Counted from the first letter of the stretch, positions 35,366-46,597 are shown. The stretch is 64,000 nt of DNA from Geomonas ferrireducens (GCF_004917065.1 NZ_SSYA01000001.1:1434161-1498160); one strand, 5' to 3'. Numbers and translations are program-made. The notes: generated by a model from the sequence alone, not told the origin.

Positions 35366-35968
35366 CTAGCTGTAGAGTTTCACGCGCCCTTCAATCGATG
35401 CGAACGCCTTCTCTCCCGGTGCCGCCGCCGGTTTGCCGAAGGGCATCTGGGCGACGAGCTTCCAGCTTGCCGGGACATGCCACTGCTGCTTTACCGCGTC
35501 GTCGATCACCGGGTTGTAGTGCTGCAGCGAGGCACCCCATCCTTCGGCCTCGAGGGCCGTCCATACAGCGAACTGGAGCATCCCTGAGGACTGCTGCGAC
35601 CAGACCGGGAAGTTCTCGCTGTACGCCGGAAAGCTCTCCTGCAGGCCTTGCACAACATCGGTGTCCTCGAAGTACAGGACGGTGCCGTAGCCGCTGCGGA
35701 AGGCGCCGTCGATCTTCTGCTGCGTACCGGCAAAGGTTTCCGGCGGCACGATCTTCTTCAGTTCGGTCTTGGTGATGTCCCAGAGCTTGTCGTGTTCCGC
35801 ACCGAGCAGGATGAGCACCCGGCTGCTCTGCGAATTGAAAGAGGACGGCACGTGCTGCACCGCTTCCCCGACAAGCTCGCGGATCCGCTCGTCGCTTGTC
35901 ACCTGTTCCTTCTCCAGCGCGTAAAAAGTCCTGCGGTTTTTGATGGCGTCCCTGTATGCGGTTTTCAT
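35366..35968 (-). CDS. Nitroreductase-family FMN protein
   Basis: 200 residues, typical of the short nitroreductase group related to yeast Hbn1. Visible: AIKNRRTFYAL at the start, HVPSSFNSQSSRVLILLG (the FMN-binding segment), WTALEAEGWGASLQHYNP and LVAQMPFGKPA. These are flavin-dependent reductases of nitro or fatty-acid-linked compounds. AAAGGAG before the ATG. First gene of a probable pair with the DOPA-dioxygenase-like gene. Confidence 0.92.
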   Translation of the reverse strand: MKTAYRDAIKNRRTFYALEKEQVTSDERIRELVGEAVQHVPSSFNSQSSRVLILLGAEHDKLWDITKTELKKIVPPETFAGTQQKIDGAFRSGYGTVLYFEDTDVVQGLQESFPAYSENFPVWSQQSSGMLQFAVWTALEAEGWGASLQHYNPVIDDAVKQQWHVPASWKLVAQMPFGKPAAAPGEKAFASIEGRVKLYS

Positions 35969-36106
35969 GGCGTGTGCTCCTTTGCGTTATCGTCGGCGTC
36001 ATTGTTTGACGTCATATGCTTTAATATTAAACTAAATCTGTGAGCATGAAATGTCAACCCTCTTTTTTACGCGGGAAAGTGAAGAGGTGAGGGTGGGCGG
36101 GAAAAT

Positions 36107-36140
36107 AAAAAGCAGGGCGGCCCGATCGGACTGCCCTGCT
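36107..36140 (-). terminator. Terminator of the CoA-transferase gene
   Basis: Stem AGCAGGGC.G/C.GCCCTGCT at 36111-36140, followed on the minus strand by TTTTTATTTT. It lies about 30 bp after the stop at 36172. Confidence 0.85.
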
Positions 36141-36171
36141 CTTGTTTACGGAAACGACTGGAGCTTACTGA

Positions 36172-37734
36172 CTAGACGTCCCAGTTGTCGATCTTCATGG
36201 TGCCGTTCTTGGCGAGGTTGACCTGCATCTTGAAGACGCGGTCGAGGAGCTGCGGCTCGTGGCCTGCCTTTCTTTCGATGCAGTCCTTCTTCGCTATGTC
36301 GAAGTACTCCTGCAGCAGCGGCTTGTAGTCCGGGTGCGCGCACTTGTCGATGATGAGCTGCGCGCGGCTTTTCGGGCTCAGGCCGCGCAGGTCGGCAAGA
36401 CCCTGCTCGGTGACCAGCACGTCGAGGTCGTGCTCGGTGTGGTCGACGTGCGGCACGTGCGGAACGACGCAGGTGATGCCGGTCGGGTCGGTCTTGGTCG
36501 GACGGGCCGACGGGGTGTGCATGATGGAGAGGAAGGCGTTCCTCAGGAAGTCACCCGAGCCGCCGATGCCGTTGATCATCCTGGTGCCGCCGACCAGCGT
36601 GGAGTTGGCGTGCGCGTAGATGTCGAACTCGACCGGGGTGTTCATGGCGATGCACCCGAGACGACGGATCGGTTCAGGGTGGTTCGCGATGGAGAGCGGG
36701 CGCATCATCACCTTGTTGCTGTACTTGTCCCAGTTCTCGTAGAAGCGCTTGAAGCCGTCCACGGAGAAGGAGAGGGAGACGGTGGAGGCGAAGTCGAGTT
36801 TCCCGGAGTCGAAGAAGTCGAGCATGGTGTCCTGCAGCACCTCGGTCCAGACCTTCAGGCCGGTGAAGGGGCCGTTGGCGAGGCCGCCGATGACCGCGTT
36901 GGCGATGGAGCCGACGCCGGACTGCAGCGGGAGGAGGTTCTTAGGCAGGCGGCCCGCCTTAACCTCGGCGGAGAAGAAGTCGATGATGTTGTTCGCGATC
37001 GCCTCGGAGGTGTCGTCCTGCTCGCTGAAGGCGCGGCCGTTGTCCGGACGGTTCGACTCGACGATGGCGACGATCTTGTCGTTGTCGACGCGGACGTAGG
37101 GGGAACCGGCACGGTCGTCGACGCGGCAGATCAGGTAGGGGAGGCGGTTCGGCGGGTTGATCGGCTCGACGATGTCGTGGAGTCCCTCGAAGTTCGGGAT
37201 CGAGGTGTTGACCTCGATGATGATCTTGTCGGCGATCTGCACGATTTCGGGTACCGCGCCGCAGGAGGCGGTCAGCACCAGCTCACCCCTCTCGGTGATG
37301 GCAGAGCACTCGATGATGGCGATGTCGAGGCGCCCACCGTTTTCCTTGGTGTAGAAGCCGTAGCCGAGGTCCTGTGCGAACATGGAGAGGTGTTTGTCGC
37401 CCATGCGGATGCGCCCGGAGTTGATGCCGGCCTGGATGTTCTTGCCGGTCTGGTAGGGCCAGCGGCGGTCGATCATGTCGAGGGAGGCCCAGCGGTCCTC
37501 GGTCTCGACGCCGACGGATGCGCCGATGAAGAGGTTGAACCTCAGTTTCCCCTGCAGGTTGTTCTTCTCGACGTGGTCGGCAAGGGCGATCGGGACCATC
37601 TTAGGATAGCCGGCCGGGGTGAACCCGGACCAGCCCACGTTCATGCCATGCTTGAACATGGGGATGACCTGGTCCACGGTGGTGATCCGCTCGTGAAGGC
37701 TCGACTTCCTGATCCTGTTGTGCAATTCGGACAT
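36172..37734 (-). CDS. Acetyl-CoA hydrolase/transferase family (probable succinyl-CoA:acetate CoA-transferase)
   Basis: 520 residues, full length for the class. In Geobacter-type metabolism this enzyme activates acetate by taking CoA from succinyl-CoA, linking acetate uptake to the citric acid cycle. Visible: [30 protein letters not shown] with the likely catalytic Glu, [17 protein letters not shown], and [20 protein letters not shown] lies before the ATG. A TetR gene is divergent, with a perfect palindromic operator between them. Confidence 0.92.
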   Translation of the reverse strand: MSELHNRIRKSSLHERITTVDQVIPMFKHGMNVGWSGFTPAGYPKMVPIALADHVEKNNLQGKLRFNLFIGASVGVETEDRWASLDMIDRRWPYQTGKNIQAGINSGRIRMGDKHLSMFAQDLGYGFYTKENGGRLDIAIIECSAITERGELVLTASCGAVPEIVQIADKIIIEVNTSIPNFEGLHDIVEPINPPNRLPYLICRVDDRAGSPYVRVDNDKIVAIVESNRPDNGRAFSEQDDTSEAIANNIIDFFSAEVKAGRLPKNLLPLQSGVGSIANAVIGGLANGPFTGLKVWTEVLQDTMLDFFDSGKLDFASTVSLSFSVDGFKRFYENWDKYSNKVMMRPLSIANHPEPIRRLGCIAMNTPVEFDIYAHANSTLVGGTRMINGIGGSGDFLRNAFLSIMHTPSARPTKTDPTGITCVVPHVPHVDHTEHDLDVLVTEQGLADLRGLSPKSRAQLIIDKCAHPDYKPLLQEYFDIAKKDCIERKAGHEPQLLDRVFKMQVNLAKNGTMKIDNWDV

Positions 37735-37810
37735 TTAGCTGCATCCTCCTGATATGATTTTTGTTTCCACCGTGATCGGCGGAAAGATTGCCGGAAACGT
37801 GCAGTTTAAT

Positions 37811-37828
37811 TTCGAACGTTCGTTCGAA
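37811..37828. promoter_or_regulatory. Palindromic operator between CoA-transferase and TetR genes
   Basis: TTCGAACGttCGTTCGAA: perfect 8-bp arms with a 2-nt centre, in the divergent promoter region. It is a likely site for the TetR protein encoded next to it. Confidence 0.75.
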
Positions 37829-37937
37829 AAACGAATACAACATATCAGTACGTCGTTTTATTTGCAATAGAATTGGTAATTCCCCGGCGATTTTGCTAAT
37901 GTCTTGGCGGCCGACATCAACAGAGCCGGGGTGGAGC

Positions 37938-38528
37938 ATGGAGAAAACCGGGATTCACAAGAAGCTTATGGAGGTGGGGACGCAGCTTTTCGCGGAGCGG
38001 GGTGTGAACGGCGTCAGCATAAGGGAGCTTTCCCTGGCGGCTGGGACCAGCATCTCGATGATCTCCTACCATTTCGGGAGCAAGGAAGGGCTTTACTCGG
38101 CGGTTTTGCAGGAGCAGTTCGCCTGCTTCGCCGAGATACACGAGATCCGGCGCCAGGTTTCCGATCCGGTGGAGATGATCGAGAGTTACCTGCGCTGGAC
38201 CTTCCAGAGGCACCGCAACAACCCGCACCTGTTGCGCTTTTACACGAGCGAACTGACGAACCCCACGCCGTTTTTCGAGACGCTGGTGGGGCCGGTCATC
38301 GATGAGGTGATCGTGATCATGTCGGAGGCGATCGCGCAGGGGCAGCAGCAGGGGAAATTCCGGGGGAATGTGGACCCTGCCAATGCGGCGCTCGCGTTGG
38401 CGGGCATGGTTAACTACTTCTTTTTGAGCCTGCAGGCGACCAAGAAGCTGATCAGCCAGTCGCCGGAGCAGGACGAGAGCCTGGTGCGGCAGTACCTGGA
38501 GATCTTCATCCGCGGCATCGGCGTGTAG
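37938..38528 (+). CDS. TetR-family regulator
   Basis: 196 residues from ATG 37938; the frame is open further upstream but crosses the operator. The N-terminal helix-turn-helix is clear: LMEVGTQLFAERGVNGVSI, then ELSLAAGTSISMISYHFGSKEGLY. The ligand domain is of the FadR/CerR-like kind with PANAALALAGMVNYFFLSL. Divergent from the CoA-transferase gene with a shared operator palindrome, so it probably controls that gene and itself. A terminator follows the stop. Confidence 0.94.
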   Translation: MEKTGIHKKLMEVGTQLFAERGVNGVSIRELSLAAGTSISMISYHFGSKEGLYSAVLQEQFACFAEIHEIRRQVSDPVEMIESYLRWTFQRHRNNPHLLRFYTSELTNPTPFFETLVGPVIDEVIVIMSEAIAQGQQQGKFRGNVDPANAALALAGMVNYFFLSLQATKKLISQSPEQDESLVRQYLEIFIRGIGV

Positions 38529-38554
38529 TCGCCGGATGCCTCGCATAAATAGGA

Positions 38555-38585
38555 AAAGGCCACGGAGATCCGTGGCCTTTCTTTT
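38555..38585 (+). terminator. Rho-independent terminator after tetR
   Basis: Perfect 12-bp stem AAAGGCCACGGA/TCCGTGGCCTTT with a 2-nt centre, followed by CTTTTT. Confidence 0.93.
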
Positions 38586-38620
38586 TGGGGGACAACCGCC
38601 GGGACGCGCCAGGATCGGGC

Positions 38621-38839
38621 TCAGCGCTTGTCGAGGATTTCCCTTGCGCGCTCCATCTGGTTCGGGAACAGGTCGTCGAGTACGGCCTCTTTGCCGGCGG
38701 CCTTGCGCACGGTGTAGCGCGCGCACCCCTCGAAGTTGTCGGTGCAGTACATCATCTTGAAGACGTTGCTGGTGGAAGGCATGTTGGCCATCTGGTCGTT
38801 GAAGAAGATACATCCGGTAAGCAGCTCGCAGTCAGGCAT
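38621..38839 (-). CDS. Small Cys-containing hypothetical protein
   Basis: 72 residues from ATG 38839, which has AGGAGGAG upstream. Begins MPDCELLTGCIFFND, with further Cys in MMYCTDNFEGCARY; four Cys in all suggest metal or cluster binding. The C-terminus is charged and helical. I do not recognise a named family. Single gene, with its stop facing the tetR terminator. Confidence 0.72.
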   Translation of the reverse strand: MPDCELLTGCIFFNDQMANMPSTSNVFKMMYCTDNFEGCARYTVRKAAGKEAVLDDLFPNQMERAREILDKR

Positions 38840-39145
38840 CCCTACTCCTCCTATCATGGTTTAGCGGCCGGTTTGGGGGCCATCGGAAGGAAAGCGTCGG
38901 CGAAGCGTAAAGTCACACGGGTTGTGCGGGAATATATACCGTTGTCGTCGGCACCGCAATATGTTTTTTTAATTGGCGCCTCTTCTTTAGCGTGTACGAA
39001 CATTGGCGGCTCTGGATGAGCCGGACAATGTCTTCTCGTTGTGTCTTGGCATCGTAGACCGTTGTGTATTTTGTGGTATAACGCTACCTGGCTTTCTTGT
39101 CTTTAGCGGAGTTTTCTATTTCGACAGTCAGTAAGGGAGGTAAAG
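38840..39145. other. Gene-less stretch upstream of tupA
   Basis: No gene seen. TATAAC at 39077 could be a -10 element for the gene downstream, with only a weak -35. Nothing else recognised. Confidence 0.45.
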
Positions 39146-39997
39146 ATGGCTTGGAGCAGACAACCGGTATTGTGGCTGTGCGCCGCTATGCTCTTTGTGG
39201 CCACGACGGCACACGCGGGAGATGGATTCTTGTTGATAGCAAGCACCATCGGTCCGATCGATGCGGGGATCGTGTCGGCCCTAGAGGACGCCTTTGAGAA
39301 GGAGACCGGGGTGCGTGTGCGTCATGTAGGCGCGGGAACGGGAGAGGCGCTCAAGATCGCGGAGGGAGGCAGCGTTGACATAGCCATGGTGCATGCGAAA
39401 GCGCTGGAGGAGAAATTCGTGGCGGCCGGCTTCGGAACGGAACGCGTCCCGGTCATGTACAACGATTTCGTAATAGTGGGGCCGGCGGCAGATCCGGCAG
39501 GAATAAAGGGGATGAAATCGGCGACCGGGGCCCTAAGACAGCTGGCGGCGAAGGGAGCCCCGTTCGTTTCGCGCGGCGACAGGTCGGGAACCCACGTGGC
39601 GGAGATGGAGCTGTGGAAGAAGGCGGACATGAAGCCGGAAGGGGCATGGTACAGGGTTTACGAGAAAGGAAACGAAGGAAATGCACCGACGCTGCGCTAT
39701 GTCAACGGCAACGGCGCTTACACCATCATCGACCGCGCCACCTATCTATCCTTGAAGGATGAAATCTCACTCGCCGTCCTGGTGGAGGGGGACGAGGCGC
39801 TGCTTAACCGGATCTCCGTCATTCCTGTCAGCAAGACGAAATTCCCGAAGGTGAACAGCGAGGACGTTGCCCGGTTCGTGGCCTGGCTGACTGCACCGGA
39901 TAAAGGGCAGAGCATCATCGAGTCGTTCGGCAGGGAGAAGTACGGCAGCCCCCTCTTCTTCCCGGATTCGCAGCAGTGGCACAAACTGCACCGGTAG
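39146..39997 (+). CDS. tupA: TupA-like tungstate/molybdate-binding periplasmic protein
   Basis: 283 residues with a signal peptide (MAWSRQPVLWLCAAMLFVATTAHA) and GGGAGG upstream. Family features: LLIASTIGPIDAGIVSALED at the start of the mature protein, GAGTGEALKIAEGGSVDIAM, MYNDFVIVGPAADPAGI, SRGDRSGTHVAEMELW, and IIDRATYLSLK. These proteins bind oxyanions, mainly tungstate, for ABC import. No permease or ATPase gene follows here; the next gene is on the other strand after a terminator, so it is an orphan. Confidence 0.9.
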   Translation: MAWSRQPVLWLCAAMLFVATTAHAGDGFLLIASTIGPIDAGIVSALEDAFEKETGVRVRHVGAGTGEALKIAEGGSVDIAMVHAKALEEKFVAAGFGTERVPVMYNDFVIVGPAADPAGIKGMKSATGALRQLAAKGAPFVSRGDRSGTHVAEMELWKKADMKPEGAWYRVYEKGNEGNAPTLRYVNGNGAYTIIDRATYLSLKDEISLAVLVEGDEALLNRISVIPVSKTKFPKVNSEDVARFVAWLTAPDKGQSIIESFGREKYGSPLFFPDSQQWHKLHR

Positions 39998-40025
39998 CGC
40001 TGCTGCAGGCAGTCTGCCGAAGGTA

Positions 40026-40062
40026 AAAAAGGGCGGCCCAGATGAGGGGCGCCCTTTTTATG
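40026..40062 (+). terminator. Bidirectional terminator between tupA and the chemoreceptor gene
   Basis: AAAAAAGGGCG.../CGCCCTTTTTA at 40026-40060 pairs over about 9 bp with A and T runs on either side, between two convergent stops. Confidence 0.85.
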
Positions 40063-40076
40063 CGTGATCGGTATCG

Positions 40077-41717
40077 TCAGAGCCGGAAGCGCTGGACGTG
40101 ATTCTGGAGCTCCGCCGCGTAGCCGGTCAGGTGGGACGCCTCGACCGCGGAACGGTTCGCACCCTGCGAAGTCTGGTGCACGATCTCGGTGATCCGGTGC
40201 ATGTTGCCGGAGATCTCGCTCGTCGTCGCCGTCTGTTCTTCCACGGCGGTGGCGATCTGGCTCACCTGCATGGCGACGGCGTTCACCTGTTCCAGGATCT
40301 CCCTCAGTGCTTCCCCCGACCTGGCAGCCTCCTCGGTCCCGGCCGCCACCTGGGATACCCCTTGCTCCATGGCGGTCACCGCACCCTTTGTCTCCACCTG
40401 GATCGCCTTGATCATCTCCCCTATCTCGCGGGTCGCGCGGGTGGTCCGCTCCGCGAGCGCCCGCACCTCGTCGGCCACCACGGCGAAACCTCTTCCCTGC
40501 TCACCGGCGCGCGCGGCTTCGATGGCGGCGTTCAGCGCGAGCAGGTTGGTCTGGTCCGCGATGTCCTCGATGGTGCCGATGATGGCCCCGATCTGGTCGG
40601 AGCGTTCGCCAAGGCTTGCCACGGTCCGCGCCGATTCCTGAACCCTGTCCGCGATCTGTCCCATGACGGCGACGGTGCGTTCCACGACGACGGCCCCGTC
40701 GCTTGCCGACTGCGCCGCGCGCTGCGCCCCTTCTGCCGCGTTCTGGCAGTTCATGGCGATGTCGCCTGAGGTCGCTGACATCTCCTCGCCGGCGGTGGAA
40801 ACGGTGCCGGACTGCATCGCCACCTCCTCGGCCTCTTCGGCGATCTGCCGGGAGATCGCGTGCATCTGGTTCGCGGCTTCGGACACCTGCTGCGAGGTGC
40901 TGCTCACCGCGCCGATCATGCCGCGCAGGTTCCCGGTCATGGTCTTCATGGTCCCCATGAGCTGGCCGGTCTCGTCGCGGTAGGAAACGTCGAGGTCGCG
41001 CGAGAGATCGCCGGTCGCTATGGTGTCGGCGACCGTGACGAGCCGTGCGAGGGGCACCGTGATGGAACGGGTGATGATGATGGAGAGGATGACCGCCATG
41101 GTGGCGGCGATGATGGCGATGACGGCGATGGAGAGCCTGATGCGGGCGGCACCGGTCTGCGCCTCGGCAACCGTGTCCGCCATCTGCTGGCCCATCAGCT
41201 TGGAGAATTCGGTCACCTGGGCTTCCGCCTGGTGCGTCGGTTTTTTATACTCGCCGATCGCGTTGTTGGCGTCCTGGGTGGTGGTGATCCGGCCTCCCTG
41301 CACCTCCTCGTAGACCTTGCGGAACCCGGCTGCGTACGCCTCGCTGTCCCGCTTGACGCCGGTGAGCATCTCCTTCTCGCGGGGGTGTTCTGCAAGTTTC
41401 ACCATCTCGTCGTTGCGCGCCTGGAAACCGGCCATGGCGTCGTCCCATTTCTTCCGGTACTCCTCACGCTTGGCGGGATCGGCGAGGTTGATGAAGGCGT
41501 CCTTTTCGAAGCGGCGCAGGACGTTGATGTCGGCACGGCTTGCCTGGGCGAGTTCGAGGAGCTTCGCGTGGGTCCCCGCCGCGTCTTTGACGTGGTCGAG
41601 CATCTTCGCGGTGCCGGTATATCCGAGGACGCCGAGAAGGATGATGATCATGGTGGCTATGGAAAAACAGACGTTTAGACGGGTGCCGATTCTGAAACGG
41701 CAGAGAATCTCGAACAT
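40077..41717 (-). CDS. Methyl-accepting chemotaxis protein
   Basis: 546 residues from ATG 41717 with AGGAGG upstream. Two membrane helices (about 10-32 and 190-215) enclose a periplasmic four-helix-bundle sensor. A HAMP segment follows, then a long coiled-coil signalling domain with the canonical tip: [20 protein letters not shown], then [18 protein letters not shown]. The protein tunes flagellar or other chemosensory kinases. Ligand unknown. Divergent from a large hybrid kinase, with their starts about 230 bp apart. Confidence 0.94.
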   Translation of the reverse strand: MFEILCRFRIGTRLNVCFSIATMIIILLGVLGYTGTAKMLDHVKDAAGTHAKLLELAQASRADINVLRRFEKDAFINLADPAKREEYRKKWDDAMAGFQARNDEMVKLAEHPREKEMLTGVKRDSEAYAAGFRKVYEEVQGGRITTTQDANNAIGEYKKPTHQAEAQVTEFSKLMGQQMADTVAEAQTGAARIRLSIAVIAIIAATMAVILSIIITRSITVPLARLVTVADTIATGDLSRDLDVSYRDETGQLMGTMKTMTGNLRGMIGAVSSTSQQVSEAANQMHAISRQIAEEAEEVAMQSGTVSTAGEEMSATSGDIAMNCQNAAEGAQRAAQSASDGAVVVERTVAVMGQIADRVQESARTVASLGERSDQIGAIIGTIEDIADQTNLLALNAAIEAARAGEQGRGFAVVADEVRALAERTTRATREIGEMIKAIQVETKGAVTAMEQGVSQVAAGTEEAARSGEALREILEQVNAVAMQVSQIATAVEEQTATTSEISGNMHRITEIVHQTSQGANRSAVEASHLTGYAAELQNHVQRFRL

Positions 41718-41948
41718 GGCGTTTCCTCCTGCTGCTTGGTTTGCCGCGGGGCTTCCCTTCCCGTATCGGTGTCGGCGGGGAATAACTTGAGGGGGATGGA
41801 ACCTTCGATCCGGCGGACCGTTGCAAAAGATCGGCCTCAAGGTAGACTGGGTCTCTGTCTCTTCATAGTCAAATGGAGATATCTCGAAAGGACTATTCGA
41901 AGCAGGCAAGCATGCACTTATGACTGTCATGTTTTGGAGGAAAAGAGG

Positions 41949-44900
41949 GTGGACGAGGGGCCTACATCCAATTTGAAGGCTTTGGTGGCACTTCTGCTAC
42001 CCTTGCTTGCCTGCGCAGTACAGTGGCTTTTTTGGGATTTCCTGCAGCCCTACGCCTACATCCTGTTCTATCCTGCCGTCTATGTCAGTGCCCGACTGGG
42101 AGGTAAGCGGATCGGCATCGCCGCGACCGTCGTCTCGGGCTTCCTGATCTCCTATTTTTTCATCCCCCCGCTTTATTCCTTCGCCGTCATCCCCGCAAGT
42201 CGGGCCGTCTCGGTCCTGGCCTTCCTGGTTGTCGGCATCCTGTTCGCCCACATGCAGGAGTACCTGCAACAGGCAAGGTGCGGCGAGGTCGACGCACGCG
42301 AACAGGCGCAAAGCTCGGAAGAGAAGCTTCGCGAAGCGCGCATCGAGGTCCTGGAGCTGGAGCGGCGCCTGGCCGAGGAGCGCCTGCATGAGAAAGAGGA
42401 ACAGTTCCGGATCATGTTCATGGAGTCGAGCCTCGGCGAGGCGCAGATGGATCCGGTGGCCGGCAGGTTCCTGAAGGTCAACCCGGCGCTCTGCCGCATG
42501 ACCGGTTACCGTGAGGCGGACCTCTTGCATTTGGGGCTACCCGAGGTGACCCGGCCCGAGGACCGGGAGCCCTGCAGGGCGTCTCTGAAAAGCCTCGCCG
42601 GCGAGCGCGGCGGCATACAGGCTGAATTCAGTCTCCTCCGCTCCGACGGATCGGCGGTCTATTGCCAGGTGAACATGAACCTGGCGCGGGACGCAGAGGG
42701 GCGCCCGGCATCGGTGTTGGCGGTGATCCAGGATGTGACCGAGCGGCGCAGGGCGGAAGATGCACTCCTTAAATCGGAGGAGAAGTTCGCCCTCGCCTTT
42801 TCCGGGAACCCGGCCGCCATAGCGCTTACCCGGCTCGAAGACGGGGTCTTCCTGGATGTGAACGAAACCTGGCAGATCATGACCGGGTACACCCGCGAAG
42901 AGGCCATCGGGAGGTCCGGGCGCCACATATGGCCCGATCCCGACTCGGCGCGTGGCTTCGTCGAGGGGCTGCGCACAACCGGGACGGTGCGGGGGTGGGA
43001 GCAGCCGTTCCGCAAGAAAGACGGCGAGATCTTCATTGCCCAGCTCTGGTCGCAGCTTTTGACCGTAGGTGGTGAGCAGGTCATCCTATCGACCCTGGTC
43101 GACATCACGCCGCTCAAGCGGGCGGAGGCGGCGCTTCGCGACAGCGAAACCAGGTTCAGGAGCATCTTCGATCATGCGCCGGTGGCGATCGGCATAGGCG
43201 CCGTGGAAGACGGACGCCTTTTGGAGGTCAACCCCGCCTGGCTTAGGCTTCTTGGCTACCGTCGTGAGGAGGTCCTCGATCGCACCGCGATGGAGCTAGG
43301 CATTTACCTCGATGAGGCGACCCGCGAGGTGGTCGTGCAGAAGGTGCAGCAGGGGGCGGGGGTAAGCCAGGAACTGCAGCTAAGGCGCAAGTCCGGGGAA
43401 GTGATCGACGTCCTTTTTTCCGCCAATATGGTGGCCATCGGCGGCAGCCCCTGTCTCTTGGTCATGCTGAACGACGTAACCATACAGAAGCAGGCGGAGC
43501 GCGCGCTGCAAAAGAGCAAGCAAGAGTACCAGCAGCTCTTCCAGAACATGTTGGAAGGGGTCGCCTCCTGCCGGATGGTCTGGGACGCCTCGGGTGCCGC
43601 CGAGGATTTCGTGTTCCTCAACGTAAACCGGGCTTTGCTGCATCTGAGCGGTCTTCCCGACCTCACGGGGAAACGAATCTCGCAGGTGATCCCGCAGGTC
43701 CGGGAGACGAACCCGGAACTGCTGCAGGCATGCGGCAGGGTTGCGGAACGCGGGGAGCCGGAGCACCTGGAGACCTACCTCGAACCGCTCGAGCAGTGGT
43801 ACGCGGTATCACTTTACGGCGTGGAGCGGGGCTACTTCGTCGCCCTTTGCGACAACATCACCTCCAGAAAGCGGGAGGAGATCAGGAAAAACGCGACCCT
43901 GGAGCTTTTGCGCATCTGCAATGAGGCGCAGCGGGTGGATGAGCTGTTGTCACGCACGGCGCGCTTTTTCCGCGACCTTTCCTGCTGCGAGGCGATCGGC
44001 ATCCGGCTGCGTAGCGGAGACGACTACCCGTACTGCGAGACCATCGGTCTTTCCGATGCCTTTGTCGACACGCAGAGGGGGCTTTGCGACCGCGGCGTTC
44101 GCGATCCCCAAGGGGGGGCATCGCTGCATTGCCTGTGCGGCGAGGTGATCTTCGGCCGCTGCCCGAAGGAGGCGGCATGCACGCAGCGGGGGAGTTACTG
44201 GACCGCGAACGGCACAACGGAAATAGAGGGGTACGGGAAGTGCCGGTGTCACAGCTATGGGTACCGCTCCCTAGCCCTGGTGCCGTTGCACTCCCACGGC
44301 GAGAGGATCGGGCTCTTCCAGTTCAGCGACCGGCGCCCGGGGCTCGTGTCGGCGGAGAAGGTCGCCCTCTACGAAGACCTCGTTGACTATATCGCGATCT
44401 CCTTCTCGAAACTGAAGGCGGATCAGGCGCTTCTCGAGGCGAGCCAGTACAACGAACAGATCATCGCCGGCGCACAGGAGGGGATCATCGTCTACGACCG
44501 GGAGCTGCGCTACCAGGTATGGAACCCTTACATGGAGCGCTTCACCGGGATCGAGGCCGAGGAGATCCTTGGGCGGCACCCGCAGGACGTCCTCCCCTTC
44601 CTGGAGGAGAACGGCGTGGTCGAAAAGCTGGCGCGTACCCTGGAGGGGGAGGAATCCGGGGCGGTGGATTTCCCCTTTTCCATAGAGAGTACCGGGGTCT
44701 CGGGATGGGCGGTCGACACGCGCGCACCTTTGCGCAACGCGCAGGGGGAGATCATCGGCGTCATCGCCACGGTGCGGGACATCACCGCCGAGCGGCGCCT
44801 TGAGGAGCAGTTAAGGCAGGCGCAGAAGATGGAGGCGGTCGGACAGCTTGCAGGCGGGGTCGCCCACGACTTCAACAACGTGCTGCAGGTGATCATGGGG

Positions 44901-45950
44901 TACTGCTCCCTGCTGGAGGTGGACCCGAAGCTGGGCGAAAAACAAAAGGGCGAGGTGGGGCAGATCATGGTCTCGGCGGAGCGGGCGGCGCAGCTCACCA
45001 AGGGACTCTTGGCCTTCAGCCGCAAACAGGTCATGGAACCGAAACGGGTGAACCTGTGCGATATCGTGCAGCACGTGCAGAAGTTCCTCGTGCGCATCAT
45101 CGGGGAGGACATCACGCTTAGGGCCGTCCCCTGCCAGGAGAGCGTCCTCGCCATCATGGCCGACAGCGGCCATATCGAGCAGGTGCTGATAAACCTCGCC
45201 ACCAACGCCCGCGACGCCATGTCAAAGGGGGGGACGCTTACCCTGAAAACTGAAAGCGTCGAGATCGAGGAGGGGGTGGAGAGCCCGTTCGGCCACAGCG
45301 AGCCGGGTCGCTACGCCTGCATCGTCATGGAGGACACCGGCTGCGGCATGGACGAGGAGACCCGCGGCAGGATCTTCGAGCCGTTCTTCACGACGAAGGA
45401 AGTCGGGCAGGGGACCGGGCTCGGCATGGCGATCGTCTACGGCATCGTGAAGCAGCATAACGGCTTCATCAACGTCTACAGTGAACCGGGACATGGCACC
45501 ACCTTCAGGGTGTACCTGCCGCAGCTCTACACGGGCCTTCCGGCCGGCAGCGCGAGGGCGGAGCTCCCACCGCCGCGCGGCGGCAGCGAGACCCTGCTGC
45601 TCGCCGAGGACGACGCCGAGGTGCGCAAGCTCCTTGTCACCGTCCTCACCAAGTTCGGCTACCGGGTGATCGAGGCGGAGGACGGCCAGCAGGCGGTGGA
45701 GCTCTTCGCGGTAAACCGCGGCAGCATCGCACTTGTGGTGATGGACCTCATCATGCCCAGGAAGAACGGGATGGAGGCGGGGGAGGAGATCACCAGGCTC
45801 GAACCGGCGGCGAAGATCCTCTATTCGAGTGGCTACACCTCGGATTTCATGGAGAGACGCGGGGTGATCGAGCAGGGGATCCAGCTCATCATGAAGCCGG
45901 TGCAGCCGGTGGAGTTGCTGCGCAAGGTGCGCGAGCTGCTGGACCGCTGA
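41949..45950 (+). CDS. Hybrid histidine kinase: DUF4118-PAS(4)-GAF-PAS-HisKA-HATPase-REC
   Basis: About 1333 residues from GTG 41949, preceded by GGAGG at 41936; the open frame upstream is not protein-like. N-terminal membrane part (about 8-105) has the DUF4118/KdpD-type helices ([20 protein letters not shown]). A coiled coil leads into four PAS domains (about 155-660), a GAF domain with Cys-rich inserts (about 665-835) and another PAS. The kinase core has His973 in [12 protein letters not shown] and the ATP lid [19 protein letters not shown]. The C-terminal receiver has Asp1266 in [10 protein letters not shown]. Ligands unknown. Confidence 0.93.
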   Translation: MDEGPTSNLKALVALLLPLLACAVQWLFWDFLQPYAYILFYPAVYVSARLGGKRIGIAATVVSGFLISYFFIPPLYSFAVIPASRAVSVLAFLVVGILFAHMQEYLQQARCGEVDAREQAQSSEEKLREARIEVLELERRLAEERLHEKEEQFRIMFMESSLGEAQMDPVAGRFLKVNPALCRMTGYREADLLHLGLPEVTRPEDREPCRASLKSLAGERGGIQAEFSLLRSDGSAVYCQVNMNLARDAEGRPASVLAVIQDVTERRRAEDALLKSEEKFALAFSGNPAAIALTRLEDGVFLDVNETWQIMTGYTREEAIGRSGRHIWPDPDSARGFVEGLRTTGTVRGWEQPFRKKDGEIFIAQLWSQLLTVGGEQVILSTLVDITPLKRAEAALRDSETRFRSIFDHAPVAIGIGAVEDGRLLEVNPAWLRLLGYRREEVLDRTAMELGIYLDEATREVVVQKVQQGAGVSQELQLRRKSGEVIDVLFSANMVAIGGSPCLLVMLNDVTIQKQAERALQKSKQEYQQLFQNMLEGVASCRMVWDASGAAEDFVFLNVNRALLHLSGLPDLTGKRISQVIPQVRETNPELLQACGRVAERGEPEHLETYLEPLEQWYAVSLYGVERGYFVALCDNITSRKREEIRKNATLELLRICNEAQRVDELLSRTARFFRDLSCCEAIGIRLRSGDDYPYCETIGLSDAFVDTQRGLCDRGVRDPQGGASLHCLCGEVIFGRCPKEAACTQRGSYWTANGTTEIEGYGKCRCHSYGYRSLALVPLHSHGERIGLFQFSDRRPGLVSAEKVALYEDLVDYIAISFSKLKADQALLEASQYNEQIIAGAQEGIIVYDRELRYQVWNPYMERFTGIEAEEILGRHPQDVLPFLEENGVVEKLARTLEGEESGAVDFPFSIESTGVSGWAVDTRAPLRNAQGEIIGVIATVRDITAERRLEEQLRQAQKMEAVGQLAGGVAHDFNNVLQVIMGYCSLLEVDPKLGEKQKGEVGQIMVSAERAAQLTKGLLAFSRKQVMEPKRVNLCDIVQHVQKFLVRIIGEDITLRAVPCQESVLAIMADSGHIEQVLINLATNARDAMSKGGTLTLKTESVEIEEGVESPFGHSEPGRYACIVMEDTGCGMDEETRGRIFEPFFTTKEVGQGTGLGMAIVYGIVKQHNGFINVYSEPGHGTTFRVYLPQLYTGLPAGSARAELPPPRGGSETLLLAEDDAEVRKLLVTVLTKFGYRVIEAEDGQQAVELFAVNRGSIALVVMDLIMPRKNGMEAGEEITRLEPAAKILYSSGYTSDFMERRGVIEQGIQLIMKPVQPVELLRKVRELLDR

Positions 45951-45966
45951 CCGGGCCACCCCCCTT

Positions 45967-46024
45967 CGCCAAGGCTACGGGGGGCAAGCTCCCACCTCGC
46001 CAAGGCTACGGGGGACAAGCTCCC
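45967..46024 (+). repeat. Two direct repeats, 31 bp apart
   Basis: CGCCAAGGCTACGGGGG followed by (G/A)CAAGCTCCC occurs at 45967-45993 and 45998-46024 with one mismatch, behind the kinase gene. Similar in style to the C/G-run repeats elsewhere in the window; function unknown. Confidence 0.7.
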
Positions 46025-46132
46025 CCTGCTACGCTTCGTGGACATTTCTTCTGCCCTCCCGGAAATTCCGAAGAACCTCCGCAAGGGGGAGGGGGGCGTT
46101 TCGGCTGGGTCCGGTTGACTTCGTCTTTAATT

Positions 46133-46149
46133 AGTTGTATGGTGCAACC
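46133..46149. promoter_or_regulatory. MarR-type operator copy 1
   Basis: AGTTGTATGGTGCAACC, overlapping or just before the marR start. It matches copy 2 (46613-46629) at 14 of 17 bases; AGTTG/CAAC(T) arms are inverted. Probably an autoregulatory site. Confidence 0.6.
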
Positions 46150-46150
46150 A

Positions 46151-46597
46151 ATGGACGCACTTACCGACTACAAACTGGACAAATCGCTGGGGCACCTGGC
46201 CTCCCGCTTTTCGAGGCTGGTGCTCAGGCGCTTCAACGCGGTGCTCGTGCAAAACGAGGTGCCCATCACCTCGGAACAGTACTCGCTCCTCGTGCAGCTT
46301 TGGGAGTGCAACGGACTGGCCCAGGGGATGCTGGCAGGAAAGACGGCGAAGGACAAGACCACCATGGCCCGGCTTGCTGCGGGGCTCGAGGAGCGAGGGC
46401 TCATCGTCCGACTGCCAAGTCCCAACGACGCGCGCGAGCGTCTGCTCTACCTGACCGACCGGGGGAAGGAGGTCATGGACCGCGCCACCCGCCTTGCCCG
46501 TGGCATACTCGAGGAAGCCCAGCAGGGGATCGGCGCCGGGGACCTCGAGGTCTGCCGCGACGTCCTGCGCCGCGCCTGCGGCAATCTCGACCGCTAG
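46151..46597 (+). CDS. MarR-family regulator
   Basis: About 148 residues from ATG 46151 (MDALTDYKLDKSLG); ATG 46139 is also in frame and no ribosome site distinguishes them. Winged helix is clear: ITSEQYSLLVQLWECNGLAQ, then KTAKDKTTMARLAAGLEERGLI and NDARERLLYLTDRGKEVM. Such regulators release DNA on binding small aromatic compounds. It is followed by a drug-efflux-type MFS gene with an almost identical operator-like site before it, so it most likely represses both genes. Confidence 0.92.
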   Translation: MDALTDYKLDKSLGHLASRFSRLVLRRFNAVLVQNEVPITSEQYSLLVQLWECNGLAQGMLAGKTAKDKTTMARLAAGLEERGLIVRLPSPNDARERLLYLTDRGKEVMDRATRLARGILEEAQQGIGAGDLEVCRDVLRRACGNLDR

